Below are positions 1-8,075 of a DNA stretch of 64,000 nt, in pieces. The stretch is from Phycicoccus sonneratiae (GTDB lineage Bacteria; Actinomycetota; Actinomycetes; Actinomycetales; Dermatophilaceae), in the NCBI RefSeq assembly GCF_016887965.1, contig NZ_JAFDVD010000008.1, forward strand, positions 62,001 to 126,000, given 5' to 3'. The position numbers and the translations under genes are program-made. Under the pieces are notes generated by a model. The model was given only the letters and a program-made list of their open reading frames with translations, was not told the DNA's origin and made no database searches. Each line of letters opens with the position of its first letter. Within the stretch, counting starts at the first letter, position 1.

Positions 1-1482
1 GGACAGTGCCGCGACGAGCACGAGCACCTCGCGCATGCACCCGAGCCGGCCGGCCTCCACGACCATCCGGCCGAGCCGCGGGTCGAGCGGCATCCGGGCG
101 AGCGTGCGCCCGGTGCGGGTCAGCCGGCGCTCCCGCCCCCGGTGCCGACCCGGTCCGCGCTCGTCGGTGGAGAAGGCCCCGAGCTCCTCGAGGAGCCGCA
201 CGCCGTCGGCCACCTGGCGGGCGTCCGGCGGGTCGACGAACGGGAAGCGGGTGACGTCGCCGAGCCCGAGCGAGGTCATCTGGAGGATGACCGAGGCGAG
301 CGAGGTGCGCTGGATCTCGGGCTCGGTGAACTCGTCGCGGGCCTCGTGGTCCTCCTCCGAGTACAGCCGGATGCAGACGCCGGGTGCGACGCGGCCGCAG
401 CGGCCGGCACGCTGGGCCGCGCTGGCCCGGCTGACCGGCTCGATGGGCAGCCGCTGGACCTTGGTGCGCTGGCTGTACCGAGAGATGCGCGCGGTGCCGG
501 TGTCGACGACGTAGCCGATGCCGGGCACGGTGAGCGAGGTCTCGGCGACGTTGGTCGCGAGGACGATGCGCCGGCCGCCGGAGCGGCGGAAGACCCGGTG
601 CTGCTCCGCGGCCGAGAGCCGCGCGAAGAGCGGCAGGACCTCGGTACCGGGCAGCTTGCGGGCCGTGAGCGCCTCGGCGGCGTCGCGGATCTCCCGCTCG
701 CCGGAGAAGAAGACGAGGATGTCGGTGGCGTCCGGGCTCGGCGGGGCCTCGGTCCAGAGCTCCTCGACCGCCTCGACGACGCCGGTGACCTGGTCGCGCT
801 CCCCGACGACGTGCTTGCCGTCGGGGTCGAGCTCGACGAGCGGCCGGTAGCGGACCTCGACGGGGAAGGTGCGCCCCGACACCTCGAGCACCGGCACCTC
901 GCGCACCACCTCGCCGCGCTCGTCGGTGGCGAAGTGTCGGGCGAAGCGGTCGGGGTCGATGGTCGCCGAGGTGATGACGACCTTGAGGTCCGGGCGGCGG
1001 GGCACGAGCTGCTTGAGGTAGCCGAGGATGAAGTCGATGTTCAGCGACCGCTCGTGCGCCTCGTCGATGATGATCGTGTCGTAGCGCCGCAGCTCGCGGT
1101 CGCGCTGCATCTCGTTAAGCAGGATGCCGTCGGTCATCACCTTGACCCGGGTGCGGTCGCTGCTGTGGTCGGAGAAGCGCACCTGGTAGCCGACGAGCCC
1201 GCCGAGCTCGTCCTGCACCTCCTCGGCGATCCGCTCGGCGACCGACCGCGCCGCGATGCGCCGGGGCTGGGTGTGCCCGACCTGGCCGGCCACCCCGCGC
1301 CCCAGCTCGAGGCACATCTTGGGCAGCTGGGTGGTCTTCCCCGACCCGGTCTCCCCCGCGATGACGACGACCTGGTGGTCGCGGATCGCGGCGAGGATGT
1401 CGTCACGCCGCTCGACGACCGGCAGGTGCTCCGGGTAGTGCAGCTCCGCCGCGTCGATCGCGTCGAGGGGGCGGACGGGCAT
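1..1482 (-). CDS. hrpA: ATP-dependent RNA helicase HrpA (DEAH box), C-terminus outside window
   Basis: Reading leftward from the ATG at 1482 gives an uninterrupted frame of 494 codons that leaves the window, so only the N-terminal helicase part is present. Walker A GETGSGKT lies at residues 43-50. It is followed by a DEAH box (IIIDEAHERSLN, about residue 140), motif III (TSATID) and the C-terminal RecA signature QRAGRCGR. The order and spacing are those of the DEAH/RHA superfamily 2 helicases. The wording around motif III (SATIDPDRFARHF) is closer to HrpA than to HrpB. HrpA proteins act on RNA, and in E. coli HrpA helps rescue stalled ribosomes. The gene is convergent with nothing visible and sits alone. 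Confident for the family, fairly confident for HrpA. Confidence 0.9.
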   Translation of the reverse strand, partial: MPVRPLDAIDAAELHYPEHLPVVERRDDILAAIRDHQVVVIAGETGSGKTTQLPKMCLELGRGVAGQVGHTQPRRIAARSVAERIAEEVQDELGGLVGYQVRFSDHSSDRTRVKVMTDGILLNEMQRDRELRRYDTIIIDEAHERSLNIDFILGYLKQLVPRRPDLKVVITSATIDPDRFARHFATDERGEVVREVPVLEVSGRTFPVEVRYRPLVELDPDGKHVVGERDQVTGVVEAVEELWTEAPPSPDATDILVFFSGEREIRDAAEALTARKLPGTEVLPLFARLSAAEQHRVFRRSGGRRIVLATNVAETSLTVPGIGYVVDTGTARISRYSQRTKVQRLPIEPVSRASAAQRAGRCGRVAPGVCIRLYSEEDHEARDEFTEPEIQRTSLASVILQMTSLGLGDVTRFPFVDPPDARQVADGVRLLEELGAFSTDERGPGRHRGRERRLTRTGRTLARMPLDPRLGRMVVEAGRLGCMREVLVLVAALS

Positions 1483-1503
1483 GTCCGACAGGATAGGTCG
1501 CGC

Positions 1504-2715
1504 TCACCACGAGCTCCTCCGAGTTCCCGGCCCGTCGCCGCCCGGCAGGCTGACCGGTGACGCGGGCTCGGGACGCGGGGCCTCGGGGACCACCCGCGGC
1601 AGCACCTTCGAGGCGGCCTCGAGCGCGACCCCTCCGGCGTACATCCGCTCGGTGGTCCGCCCTCCGGCCGTCACCAGCTGGAGCTCGGTGTCCACCCGGT
1701 GCAGCCGGTGGCGCACCGCCCGCCGGACGGCGTTCCGGACCCCCGTGCCCTGCACCGGGGCCGCCCAGCGGCTCGCGGCCAGCCGCTCGGGGGCGTGCGC
1801 GACCGGCCGCCCGAAGCGCTCGGCGGCCGCCGCCACCCGGGCGCGGGCCATCGCGACGACCCCCTGCCGCAACCGTTCCTCGACGGTGAGCGAGCGCGCC
1901 ACGACCGCGCCGTTCGGGAGGACCGTCGCACCGGACTTCGACGCGAGCCTGAGGCTCTCCCCACTCGCACCGAGCGCCGTGGTCGCGGCGCCGATGCCGA
2001 CGTCGGTCCAGCTGCCCTCCCCGTAGCCCACGAGGAGCACGCCATCGGCCACGGTGCCCACGCCCTCGCCGACCGTCCCCGCGACCGCGAGCGGACGACA
2101 GACCTTGACGGGGGTCATCGCGAGGTACCCGGCGCCGTGACCCACCTCGCTCGCCAGCCGCAGGCCCCGGTAGACCACCGGGTCGCCGATGCCGTCGCGG
2201 GCGAGGGCCTCGAGGACCGCGGCGCACCGCGCGTCGGACGCCCGGAGGGCCTCGAGCGCCCCGGCGTGCGCGGCCTCGGCCCGGCCGGCCGACGCGACCT
2301 CCTCCTGCTGGGCCTGCCGCACGACGAGCAGCGCCTGCGCCGACTCGTCGAGCCCGGAGTCGAGGAGGGTGACGGCCCGGGTCTCGAGGTGGTCGTACAC
2401 CTCCCAGGCCTCGCGGTGCACGAGCACGGCCCGCTGCGCCACGGCCTGCTGCTCCTCGAGGACCCCGGCGTGGGCGCGGAGGGGCGCCACCGCCCCGAGG
2501 AAGCGCCGGGCGGCGGCGTCGAGGACCCCGGGTGCGGCCCCGATGCGGGCACCGAACGCCTCGCCGGCCGGGCCGTCCCACACCGCGCCGTCGCGCATCC
2601 GACCGAGGGTCGCGGCCGTCGCCGCGAGCCGGCGACCGGTGGAGCCGACCGCGTCGGCCACCGCGAGGACGCCGGCCGCCGACCCCGGGACCGGCTCGAG
2701 GAGCATCCGGGTCAC
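1504..2715 (-). CDS. WXG100-associated hypothetical protein, possibly type VII secretion related
   Basis: 403 residues from a GTG at 2715 whose GTGA overlaps the TGA of the upstream small gene, so the two are translationally coupled. An ATG three codons in (2706) is an alternative start. The first 200 residues are Ala/Arg/Glu-rich and predicted helical, with GAVWDGPAGEAFGARI near the start, which resembles the helix-turn-helix WxG region of ESX-type secretion substrates. A Gly/Ala-rich, weakly hydrophobic middle (GVGTVADGVLLVGYGEG) and a basic C-terminus follow. No signal peptide and no recognisable toxin domain are visible. The pairing of a ~100-residue protein with a longer helical one is typical of WXG100 partner loci, but no EccC-type ATPase lies in this window. 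Function is inference. Confidence 0.6.
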   Translation of the reverse strand: MTRMLLEPVPGSAAGVLAVADAVGSTGRRLAATAATLGRMRDGAVWDGPAGEAFGARIGAAPGVLDAAARRFLGAVAPLRAHAGVLEEQQAVAQRAVLVHREAWEVYDHLETRAVTLLDSGLDESAQALLVVRQAQQEEVASAGRAEAAHAGALEALRASDARCAAVLEALARDGIGDPVVYRGLRLASEVGHGAGYLAMTPVKVCRPLAVAGTVGEGVGTVADGVLLVGYGEGSWTDVGIGAATTALGASGESLRLASKSGATVLPNGAVVARSLTVEERLRQGVVAMARARVAAAAERFGRPVAHAPERLAASRWAAPVQGTGVRNAVRRAVRHRLHRVDTELQLVTAGGRTTERMYAGGVALEAASKVLPRVVPEAPRPEPASPVSLPGGDGPGTRRSSW

Positions 2716-3002
2716 CACGACGACCCCCCGTCGAGGGCCCGCGAGACCCCGGCCTCGGTGTCGAGGTAGGCCCCACCGGCCTCCGCCGCCGCCACCCCGA
2801 GCTCGGCGAGCGACGCGGCCAGCTGCAGCCGGGCGTGCCGCCACCCGCCGAGCAGCTCCTCGACGGCCGGGCCGCTGCGCCCGGGCCCGAGCGCCCACCG
2901 GTCGGCCTGCGGGTCACCCATCGCCGCGAGGCCGTCGGCGAGGTCGACGAGGGCCGCCCCCACCTCGAGGACGGTCCGCGCATCGACCCGGAACGACGTC
3001 AT
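2712..3002 (-). CDS. WXG100-like small helical protein
   Basis: 96 residues beginning MTSFRVDARTVLEVGAALVD. The length matches the ESAT-6/WXG100 family (about 100 residues), and two helical halves are separated by a turn region. A central Trp-containing segment (GGWRHARLQLAASL) stands roughly where the WxG turn would be, although no canonical W-x-G is present. It begins the two-gene unit with the 403-residue protein and shares a 4-bp GTGA junction with it. If the assignment is right, the pair would form a helical heterodimer exported by a type VII apparatus elsewhere in the genome. An unrelated helical protein remains possible. Confidence 0.6.
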   Translation of the reverse strand: MTSFRVDARTVLEVGAALVDLADGLAAMGDPQADRWALGPGRSGPAVEELLGGWRHARLQLAASLAELGVAAAEAGGAYLDTEAGVSRALDGGSSW

Positions 3003-3103
3003 CCGGCCACGCTAGGCCGATCCGCCGGAGCGCCCTGCGGGTTATCCACAGGGAGCCCGGCGGAGGTCAGCCGGGCCCGGCGAGGGCGTCCCGGTCGGTC
3101 CTC

Positions 3104-4471
3104 TCAGGCCGACGAGCCGACGAGCTCGGGCGAGGTGTCGCCCGCCCCACCGGGCCCCTGCGCCGCGGCGAACCCGGCGTCGAGGTCGGCGAGGATGTCC
3201 TCGACGGTCTCGATGCCGACGGCGAGGCGCACGAGCCCCGGCGTGACACCGGCCGCGGCGCGGTCCTCGTCGCCACCCTGGCTGTGGGTGGTCGACGCCG
3301 GGTGGATGGCCAGCGAGCGCACGTCGCCGATGTTGGCGACGTGGCTGTGCAGCGACAGCCCCTCGACGAACCGCCGCCCGGCCTCGATGCCCCCGGCGAT
3401 CTCGAAGGCCAGCACCGCCCCGGCCCCACCGGGCGCGTACTTGTCGGCGAGCGCCTTGCCCGGGCTGCCGTCGAGCGAGGCCCAGCGCACCGACTCGACC
3501 TGCGGGTGCGCCTCCAGGTACGCCGCGACCGCGCGGGCGTTGGCCACGTGCCGCTCGACGCGCAGGCTGAGCGTCTCGAGGCCCTGCGCGATGAGGAAGG
3601 CGTTGAACGGGCTGATCGCGGCCCCGATGTCGCGGAGCAGCTGGACGCGCGCCTTGAGGACGTAGGACAGGTTGGCGCCGAACGGGCTGCCGACGCCGAG
3701 GTCCGGGCCGTAGCGCAGCCCGTGGTAGCTCTCGTCGGGGGTGTTGTAGTTCGGCCACCGCTCCGGGTCGGCCGCGAAGTCGAAGCGCCCGCCGTCGACG
3801 ATGACGCCGGCGATCGACGTCCCGTGCCCGCCGAGGTACTTCGTCGCCGAGTGGATGACGACGTCGGCGCCCCACTCCAGGGGCCGGATGAGGTACGGCG
3901 TCGCGATGGTGTTGTCGACGACGAGCGGCACCCCCACCTCGTGGGCCACCGAGGCGACCCCCTCGATGTCGAGCACCTCGGCCTTCGGGTTGGCGATCGT
4001 CTCGCCGAAGAAGGCCTTGGTGTTCGGGCGCACCGCGGCCCGCCAGGCGTCGAGGTCGGTGTGGTCCTCGACGAAGGTGACGTCGACCCCGAGCTTCCTG
4101 AAGGTGAACTTCAGCAGGTTCACCGTGCCGCCGTAGAGCGCGGCGCTGGAGACGATGTGGTCGCCGGCCTCGGCGAGGTTGAGCAGCCCGAGCGTCGTCG
4201 CGGCCTGCCCGGACGAGACGAGCAGCGCCCCGACGCCGCCCTCGAGCGCCGCGATGCGCTGCTCGACCGCGTCCTGCGTCGGGTTCATGATGCGCGTGTA
4301 GATGTTGCCGAACTCCCTGAGCGCGAACAGGTTCTCGGCGTGCGCGGTGTCGTTGAAGACGTAGGACGTCGTCTGGTAGATCGGCAGGGCCCGGGCGCCG
4401 GTGGCGCTGTCGGGCGTCTGGCCGGCGTGCACCTGGCGGGTCTCGAAGCCCCACTGGGACGGGTCGGACAT
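3104..4471 (-). CDS. metY: O-acetylhomoserine sulfhydrylase (homocysteine synthase)
   Basis: 455 residues of the Cys/Met-metabolism PLP enzyme family (aspartate aminotransferase fold). The PLP-binding Lys is K211 in SATKYLGGHGTS. The cofactor-ring Asp is D186 in VVDNTIATP, and the phosphate-binding SSGQAA segment is near residue 87. The longer length and the N-terminal GFETRQVHAGQ motif fit O-acetylhomoserine/O-acetylserine sulfhydrylases rather than cystathionine gamma-synthase (about 390 residues). The enzyme makes homocysteine from O-acetylhomoserine and sulfide in the cytosol, the direct-sulfhydrylation route to methionine. It is monocistronic here and lies downstream of a SAM-IV riboswitch, which indicates feedback control by S-adenosylmethionine. 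Confidence 0.95.
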   Translation of the reverse strand: MSDPSQWGFETRQVHAGQTPDSATGARALPIYQTTSYVFNDTAHAENLFALREFGNIYTRIMNPTQDAVEQRIAALEGGVGALLVSSGQAATTLGLLNLAEAGDHIVSSAALYGGTVNLLKFTFRKLGVDVTFVEDHTDLDAWRAAVRPNTKAFFGETIANPKAEVLDIEGVASVAHEVGVPLVVDNTIATPYLIRPLEWGADVVIHSATKYLGGHGTSIAGVIVDGGRFDFAADPERWPNYNTPDESYHGLRYGPDLGVGSPFGANLSYVLKARVQLLRDIGAAISPFNAFLIAQGLETLSLRVERHVANARAVAAYLEAHPQVESVRWASLDGSPGKALADKYAPGGAGAVLAFEIAGGIEAGRRFVEGLSLHSHVANIGDVRSLAIHPASTTHSQGGDEDRAAAGVTPGLVRLAVGIETVEDILADLDAGFAAAQGPGGAGDTSPELVGSSA

Positions 4472-4554
4472 GGTCGCTCCTCGCGTGTGGTGCGTCCGAC
4501 GCAGAGGCCGGGCGCACGCGGACGTGTGCTCGGCGGGGGTACCGGTGGGGTCTC

Positions 4555-4668
4555 CCGCGCTTGCGCACGGCGGGTGCCGTGCGCCAGGTCCTCACCCGGG
4601 GCACCCCACCGCGGAGGAGGGTTGCCGGCCAGCGAGCCGGGGCTTGGCGCTGGCACTCATGACCTGCG
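4555..4668 (-). promoter_or_regulatory. SAM-IV riboswitch upstream of metY
   Basis: On the minus strand the segment starting at 4664 reads GGTCATGAGTGCCAGCG, continues with AAGCCCCGGCTCGCTGGCC and GGCAACCCTCC, and ends with a GGTGGGGTGCCCCGGGTGA core before GACCTG. These are the conserved SAM-I/SAM-IV core elements. P1 is closed by CAGGTC (4666-4661) with GACCTG (4590-4585). A further strong hairpin (GCGCACGGC/GCCGTGCGC, about 4563-4584) follows P1, as expected for the SAM-IV architecture, which has an extra 3' stem instead of the SAM-I P4. SAM-IV riboswitches are known mainly from actinobacteria, ahead of methionine genes. It ends about 85 nt before the metY start, so ligand binding probably controls initiation or termination. 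Confidence 0.9.
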
Positions 4669-4749
4669 CTCAGGATACGCACCCGCCCCCGGCGAGGTCA
4701 GCCCCCACCCCGGACCCGTCTCAGCCCGCGAACGCGGCAGGATGGCGCC

Positions 4750-5799
4750 ATGACCTTCCACGCCGACGAGTACAAGGCCGCCGCGAACCGCTACCGCGCC
4801 GGGATGCCCTACCGCCGGGTCGGCCGCTCCGGCCTCGACCTGCCCGCCATCTCGCTGGGCCTCTGGCACAACTTCGGCGACGACGTGCCGCTGGAGCGCC
4901 AGCAGGCCATCCTCCGCCGCGCCTTCGACCGCGGTGTCACGCACTTCGACCTCGCGAACAACTACGGCCCGCCCTACGGCTCGGCCGAGCGGAACTTCGG
5001 CACGCTCTTCGCCCGCGACTTCCGCCCCTACCGCGACGAGCTCGTCATCAGCTCCAAGGCCGGCTACGACATGTGGCCCGGCCCCTACGGGCAGGGCGGC
5101 GGCTCGCGGAAGTACGTCACCGCCTCGGCCGACCAGTCGCTGCAGCGCACCGGGCTCGACTACTTCGACATCTTCTACAGCCACCGCTTCGACGAGACGA
5201 CCCCGCTGGAGGAGACCTGCGGGGCCCTCGACTCCCTCGTGCGCGCCGGCAAGGCGCTGTACGTCGGCATCTCGTCGTACTCCTCGCAGCGCACCCGCGA
5301 GGCCGTCGACATCCTCCGCTCGATGGGCACACCGCTGCTCATCCACCAGCCGTCCTACTCGATGCTCAACCGGTGGATCGAGGAGGAGGGGCTGCTCGAC
5401 GCGCTCGGCGAGACCGGCGTCGGGTGCATCGCCTTCTCACCGCTCGCCCAGGGCATGCTGACCAACAAGTACCTCAAGGGCATTCCCGAGGGTTCGCGTG
5501 CGGCACAGGGGAAGTCGCTGGACCCGGCGCTCCTCACCGACTCCGCGCTCAAGCACGTGCGCGCCCTCGACCGGATGGCCAAGCAGCGCAACCAGTCCCT
5601 CGCGCAGATGGCCCTCGCCTGGGCGCTGCGCGACCCGCGCGTCACCTCGGTGCTCATCGGCGCGAGCTCGGTCGCGCAGCTCGACGACAGCCTCGACGCG
5701 GTGAAGAAGCTGCGCTTCACCAAGGACGAGCTGGCCACGATCGACAAGCACGCGCGCGACGCCGGCATCAACCTGTGGAAGACCTCGAGCGACAAGTGA
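4750..5799 (+). CDS. Aldo/keto reductase, YghZ/MgrA-like
   Basis: 349 residues with the AKR TIM-barrel motifs. The catalytic tetrad is visible as Asp and Tyr in FDLANNYGPPYG, Lys in VISSKAGYDM and His in FYSHRFDE. The C-terminal NADPH site includes VLIGASSVAQL. The N-terminus (MPYRRVGRSGLDLPAISLGLW) and the glycine-rich PGPYGQGGGSRKY loop match the E. coli YghZ branch, whose member reduces L-glyceraldehyde 3-phosphate and methylglyoxal. It is divergent from metY and runs straight into a deazaflavin-dependent oxidoreductase 14 bp downstream, so the two may be co-transcribed. The substrate in this organism is not determinable from sequence. Confidence 0.9.
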   Translation: MTFHADEYKAAANRYRAGMPYRRVGRSGLDLPAISLGLWHNFGDDVPLERQQAILRRAFDRGVTHFDLANNYGPPYGSAERNFGTLFARDFRPYRDELVISSKAGYDMWPGPYGQGGGSRKYVTASADQSLQRTGLDYFDIFYSHRFDETTPLEETCGALDSLVRAGKALYVGISSYSSQRTREAVDILRSMGTPLLIHQPSYSMLNRWIEEEGLLDALGETGVGCIAFSPLAQGMLTNKYLKGIPEGSRAAQGKSLDPALLTDSALKHVRALDRMAKQRNQSLAQMALAWALRDPRVTSVLIGASSVAQLDDSLDAVKKLRFTKDELATIDKHARDAGINLWKTSSDK

Positions 5800-5812
5800 G
5801 TTGGACCGTGGC

Positions 5813-6247
5813 ATGAGCGAGAACTACATCCCCTCCCCCACCGGCTGGGTCCGCGACCAGGTCGAGAAGATCGAGGCCACCGGCGACACCCGCTCGGTGC
5901 AGGTCATGGACCGACCGGTCGTCATGCTGACGATGCGCGGCCGGAAGACCGGCGCGACGCGCAAGGTGCCGCTGATGCGCGTCGAGCACGACGGCACCTA
6001 CGCGGCGGTCGCCAGCAAGGGCGGCGCGCCCGAGCATCCGGTCTGGTACGGCAACCTGCAGGCCGACCCGACCATCACCCTCCAGGACGGCACCGAGTCG
6101 TGGACGGCCGTGGCCCGCGAGATCACCGGCGAGGAGCGGGAGCAGTGGTGGGAGCGGTGCGTCGCCGCCTACCCGCCCTACGCGGAGTACCAGGAGAAGA
6201 CCGACCGGCTCATCCCGGTGCTCCTCCTCGAGCGCGCCGGGGGCTGA
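5813..6247 (+). CDS. Deazaflavin (F420)-dependent nitroreductase family protein
   Basis: 144 residues from ATG 5813; a TTG four codons earlier is possible but has no better ribosome site. The central block VVMLTMRGRKTGATRKVPLMRVEHDG, followed by YAAVASKGGAPEHPVWYGNL, is the signature of the Ddn/FDOR family. These are split-barrel proteins that bind coenzyme F420 and reduce nitro compounds, quinones or other acceptors. The family is largely actinobacterial, which fits the rest of the window. The gene follows the aldo/keto reductase by 14 bp. Dependence on F420 rather than FMN or heme is inferred from family membership. Confidence 0.9.
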   Translation: MSENYIPSPTGWVRDQVEKIEATGDTRSVQVMDRPVVMLTMRGRKTGATRKVPLMRVEHDGTYAAVASKGGAPEHPVWYGNLQADPTITLQDGTESWTAVAREITGEEREQWWERCVAAYPPYAEYQEKTDRLIPVLLLERAGG

Positions 6248-6260
6248 GCCCCGGGGTCGG

Positions 6261-6725
6261 TCAGTCCGCGGTCGGGGCGGTGGTCTCCACCGTCGCCCCG
6301 GCCGCGGCCCGCTCGACCCGGCGGAACCACAGGAGGCCGAGCACCGGCAGGACGAGCGGGACGAAGCCGTAGCCCTGCCCGAAGTGCGACCACACCGTCT
6401 TGTCCGGGAAGGCCGACGGCACGAGCAGCGAGGCGAGCCCGACGACGACGACCCCGACGAGCTCGACCGCGCACGCGACGATGCCGACCCGCACCCAGGG
6501 TCCGCCGCGCGCGAGGCACCACGTCGCGAGGACGTAGACGACGGCGGCGACCGCTGACAGCACGTAGGCGAGCGGTGCCCTCGAGAAGTACTCGCCGATC
6601 TGGAGGACCGAGCGACCCGTGGCGGCCAGGGCGAGGACCCCGTAGACGACGACGAGCAGGACCCCGGGGCCACCGAGGGCGCGCCGGTCCGCCGGGGACG
6701 ACGGGGTGGGGCGGGGCTCAGGCAT
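6261..6725 (-). CDS. Four-helix integral membrane protein of unknown function
   Basis: 154 residues with about four hydrophobic segments (GVLLVVVYGVLALAATG, APLAYVLSAVAAVVYVLATW, VGIVACAVELVGVVVVGLASL and FVPLVLPVLGLLWF). No signal peptide cleavage site or catalytic motif is visible. It overlaps the end of the next upstream membrane-protein gene by 8 bp, so the two are presumably made together and may interact. It resembles the conserved small integral membrane proteins common in actinobacteria, but I do not recognise the family. Confidence 0.75.
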   Translation of the reverse strand: MPEPRPTPSSPADRRALGGPGVLLVVVYGVLALAATGRSVLQIGEYFSRAPLAYVLSAVAAVVYVLATWCLARGGPWVRVGIVACAVELVGVVVVGLASLLVPSAFPDKTVWSHFGQGYGFVPLVLPVLGLLWFRRVERAAAGATVETTAPTAD

Positions 6726-7080
6726 AGGACATCCAGATCTGGAGCAGGCGGGCGCTCATGACGCCGACGGCGAAGGCCCCCACCGCGATCGACCCCATGG
6801 CCCAGCGCGACTTCTCCTTGATCGCGAGGAACGCGGTGCCGGGCGGGATGACGGGCAGGCTGACGAGGTAGGCGACGAAGGTCGCGCGCTCGGCGGAGTC
6901 GGTGATGTGCCCCAGCCCGACGAGACCGGTGACGAGCAGGACCACTAGGGCGAGCTCGAGGAGGCCGGCGACGACGAGCAGGCGATCGTCGATGAGCCGG
7001 TCGCGGACCGCGTACCAGACCGCGGCGAGGCACAGGAGCACCGAGAGCCCCACGACGACGTACGTCAGCCACGCGATCAC
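6718..7080 (-). CDS. Small integral membrane protein of unknown function
   Basis: 120 residues beginning MIAWLTYVVVGLSVLLCLAAVW. Four hydrophobic stretches cover most of the length: an N-terminal helix, LLVVAGLLELALVVLLVTGLVG, ATFVAYLVSLPVIPPGTAFLAI and MGSIAVGAFAVGVMSA. It is first in a two-gene unit with the 154-residue membrane protein, whose start lies 8 bp inside this gene. The spacing suggests a heteromeric membrane complex, but nothing in the sequence names a substrate. Confidence 0.75.
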   Translation of the reverse strand: MIAWLTYVVVGLSVLLCLAAVWYAVRDRLIDDRLLVVAGLLELALVVLLVTGLVGLGHITDSAERATFVAYLVSLPVIPPGTAFLAIKEKSRWAMGSIAVGAFAVGVMSARLLQIWMSYA

Positions 7081-7159
7081 CTCGCCATGCTAGACGCGGC
7101 CGACGAGCACCTCGTGCGCGGTGGCGGCGCCGCCGAGGGAGGGGTGCCAGACTGCCTCC

Positions 7160-8065
7160 ATGGCAACGGTGCAGCTCGGTGACGTGGAGATCGCCTACGA
7201 GGTCGACGGACCGGACGACGGCGTGCCGCTGCTCCTCGTCATGGGCCTCGGCACCCAGCTCGTCGGCTGGCCGGCCGACCTCGTCGAGGGGCTCGTCGAG
7301 CGCGGGTTCCGCGTCATCCGGCACGACAACCGCGACGTCGGGCTGTCGAGCTTCACCGACGCCCCGCCCCCGGCCCGCTCGGCCGTCGTCCGCTCCTTCC
7401 TCCGACCCGGCTCGGGGGGCGCCGACTACCTGCTCTCGGACATGGCCGAGGACGCCCGCGCCCTGCTCGACCACCTCGACGTCCCCGCGGCCCACGTCGT
7501 CGGCGCCTCGATGGGCGGGATGATCGCCCAGCAGCTGACCATCGACCACCCCGAGCGGGTCCTCAGCCTCACCTCGATCATGTCGAACACGGGGTCCCGG
7601 CGGCACGGCGGCGTCCACCCGAAGCTCCTGCCGACGATGGCCCTCTCGCTCACCCAGGCCCGCCCCACCGACGAGCAGGAGGCCGTCCGGCTCGGCGTGG
7701 AGGGCTGGCGGCTCATCGCCGGACCGCTCTTCGACGAGACCGAGATGACCGAGATGGTGCGGACCGCGGTGCGGCGCAGCGTCAGCCCCATCGGCACCGT
7801 GCGCCAGCTGCTCGCCATCCTCGACAGCCCGGACCGGACGCCGGCGCTGCGGCGCGTGGCGGTCCCCACCCTCGTCGTCCACGGCCTCGCCGACCGCCTC
7901 GTCGCGCCGAGCGGCGGCATCGCGACGGCCCGGGCCGTGCCGGGGTCGCGGCTGCTGATGTTCCCCGACATGGGGCACGACCTCCCGCGGGCCCGCCGCG
8001 GCGAGATCGTCGAGGCCATCGCGCAGAACGCGGCCCGGGCGGCGACCGCCGACATCGCCGGCTGA
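7160..8065 (+). CDS. Alpha/beta hydrolase
   Basis: 301 residues from ATG 7160, preceded by a purine-rich GAGGGAGGGG stretch. The fold is shown by the oxyanion segment LLLVMGLGTQ, by HDNRDVGLS, by the nucleophile elbow GASMGGM (Ser near residue 116), by the acid in VVHGLADRLV and by the catalytic His in FPDMGHDLP near the C-terminus. Length and motif order match the TAP-like/epoxide hydrolase-related serine hydrolases often annotated as alpha/beta fold hydrolases. Substrate unknown. It is divergent from the membrane pair and convergent with rocD, only 10 bp apart. Confidence 0.9.
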   Translation: MATVQLGDVEIAYEVDGPDDGVPLLLVMGLGTQLVGWPADLVEGLVERGFRVIRHDNRDVGLSSFTDAPPPARSAVVRSFLRPGSGGADYLLSDMAEDARALLDHLDVPAAHVVGASMGGMIAQQLTIDHPERVLSLTSIMSNTGSRRHGGVHPKLLPTMALSLTQARPTDEQEAVRLGVEGWRLIAGPLFDETEMTEMVRTAVRRSVSPIGTVRQLLAILDSPDRTPALRRVAVPTLVVHGLADRLVAPSGGIATARAVPGSRLLMFPDMGHDLPRARRGEIVEAIAQNAARAATADIAG

Positions 8066-8075
8066 GCCCCCGGCG

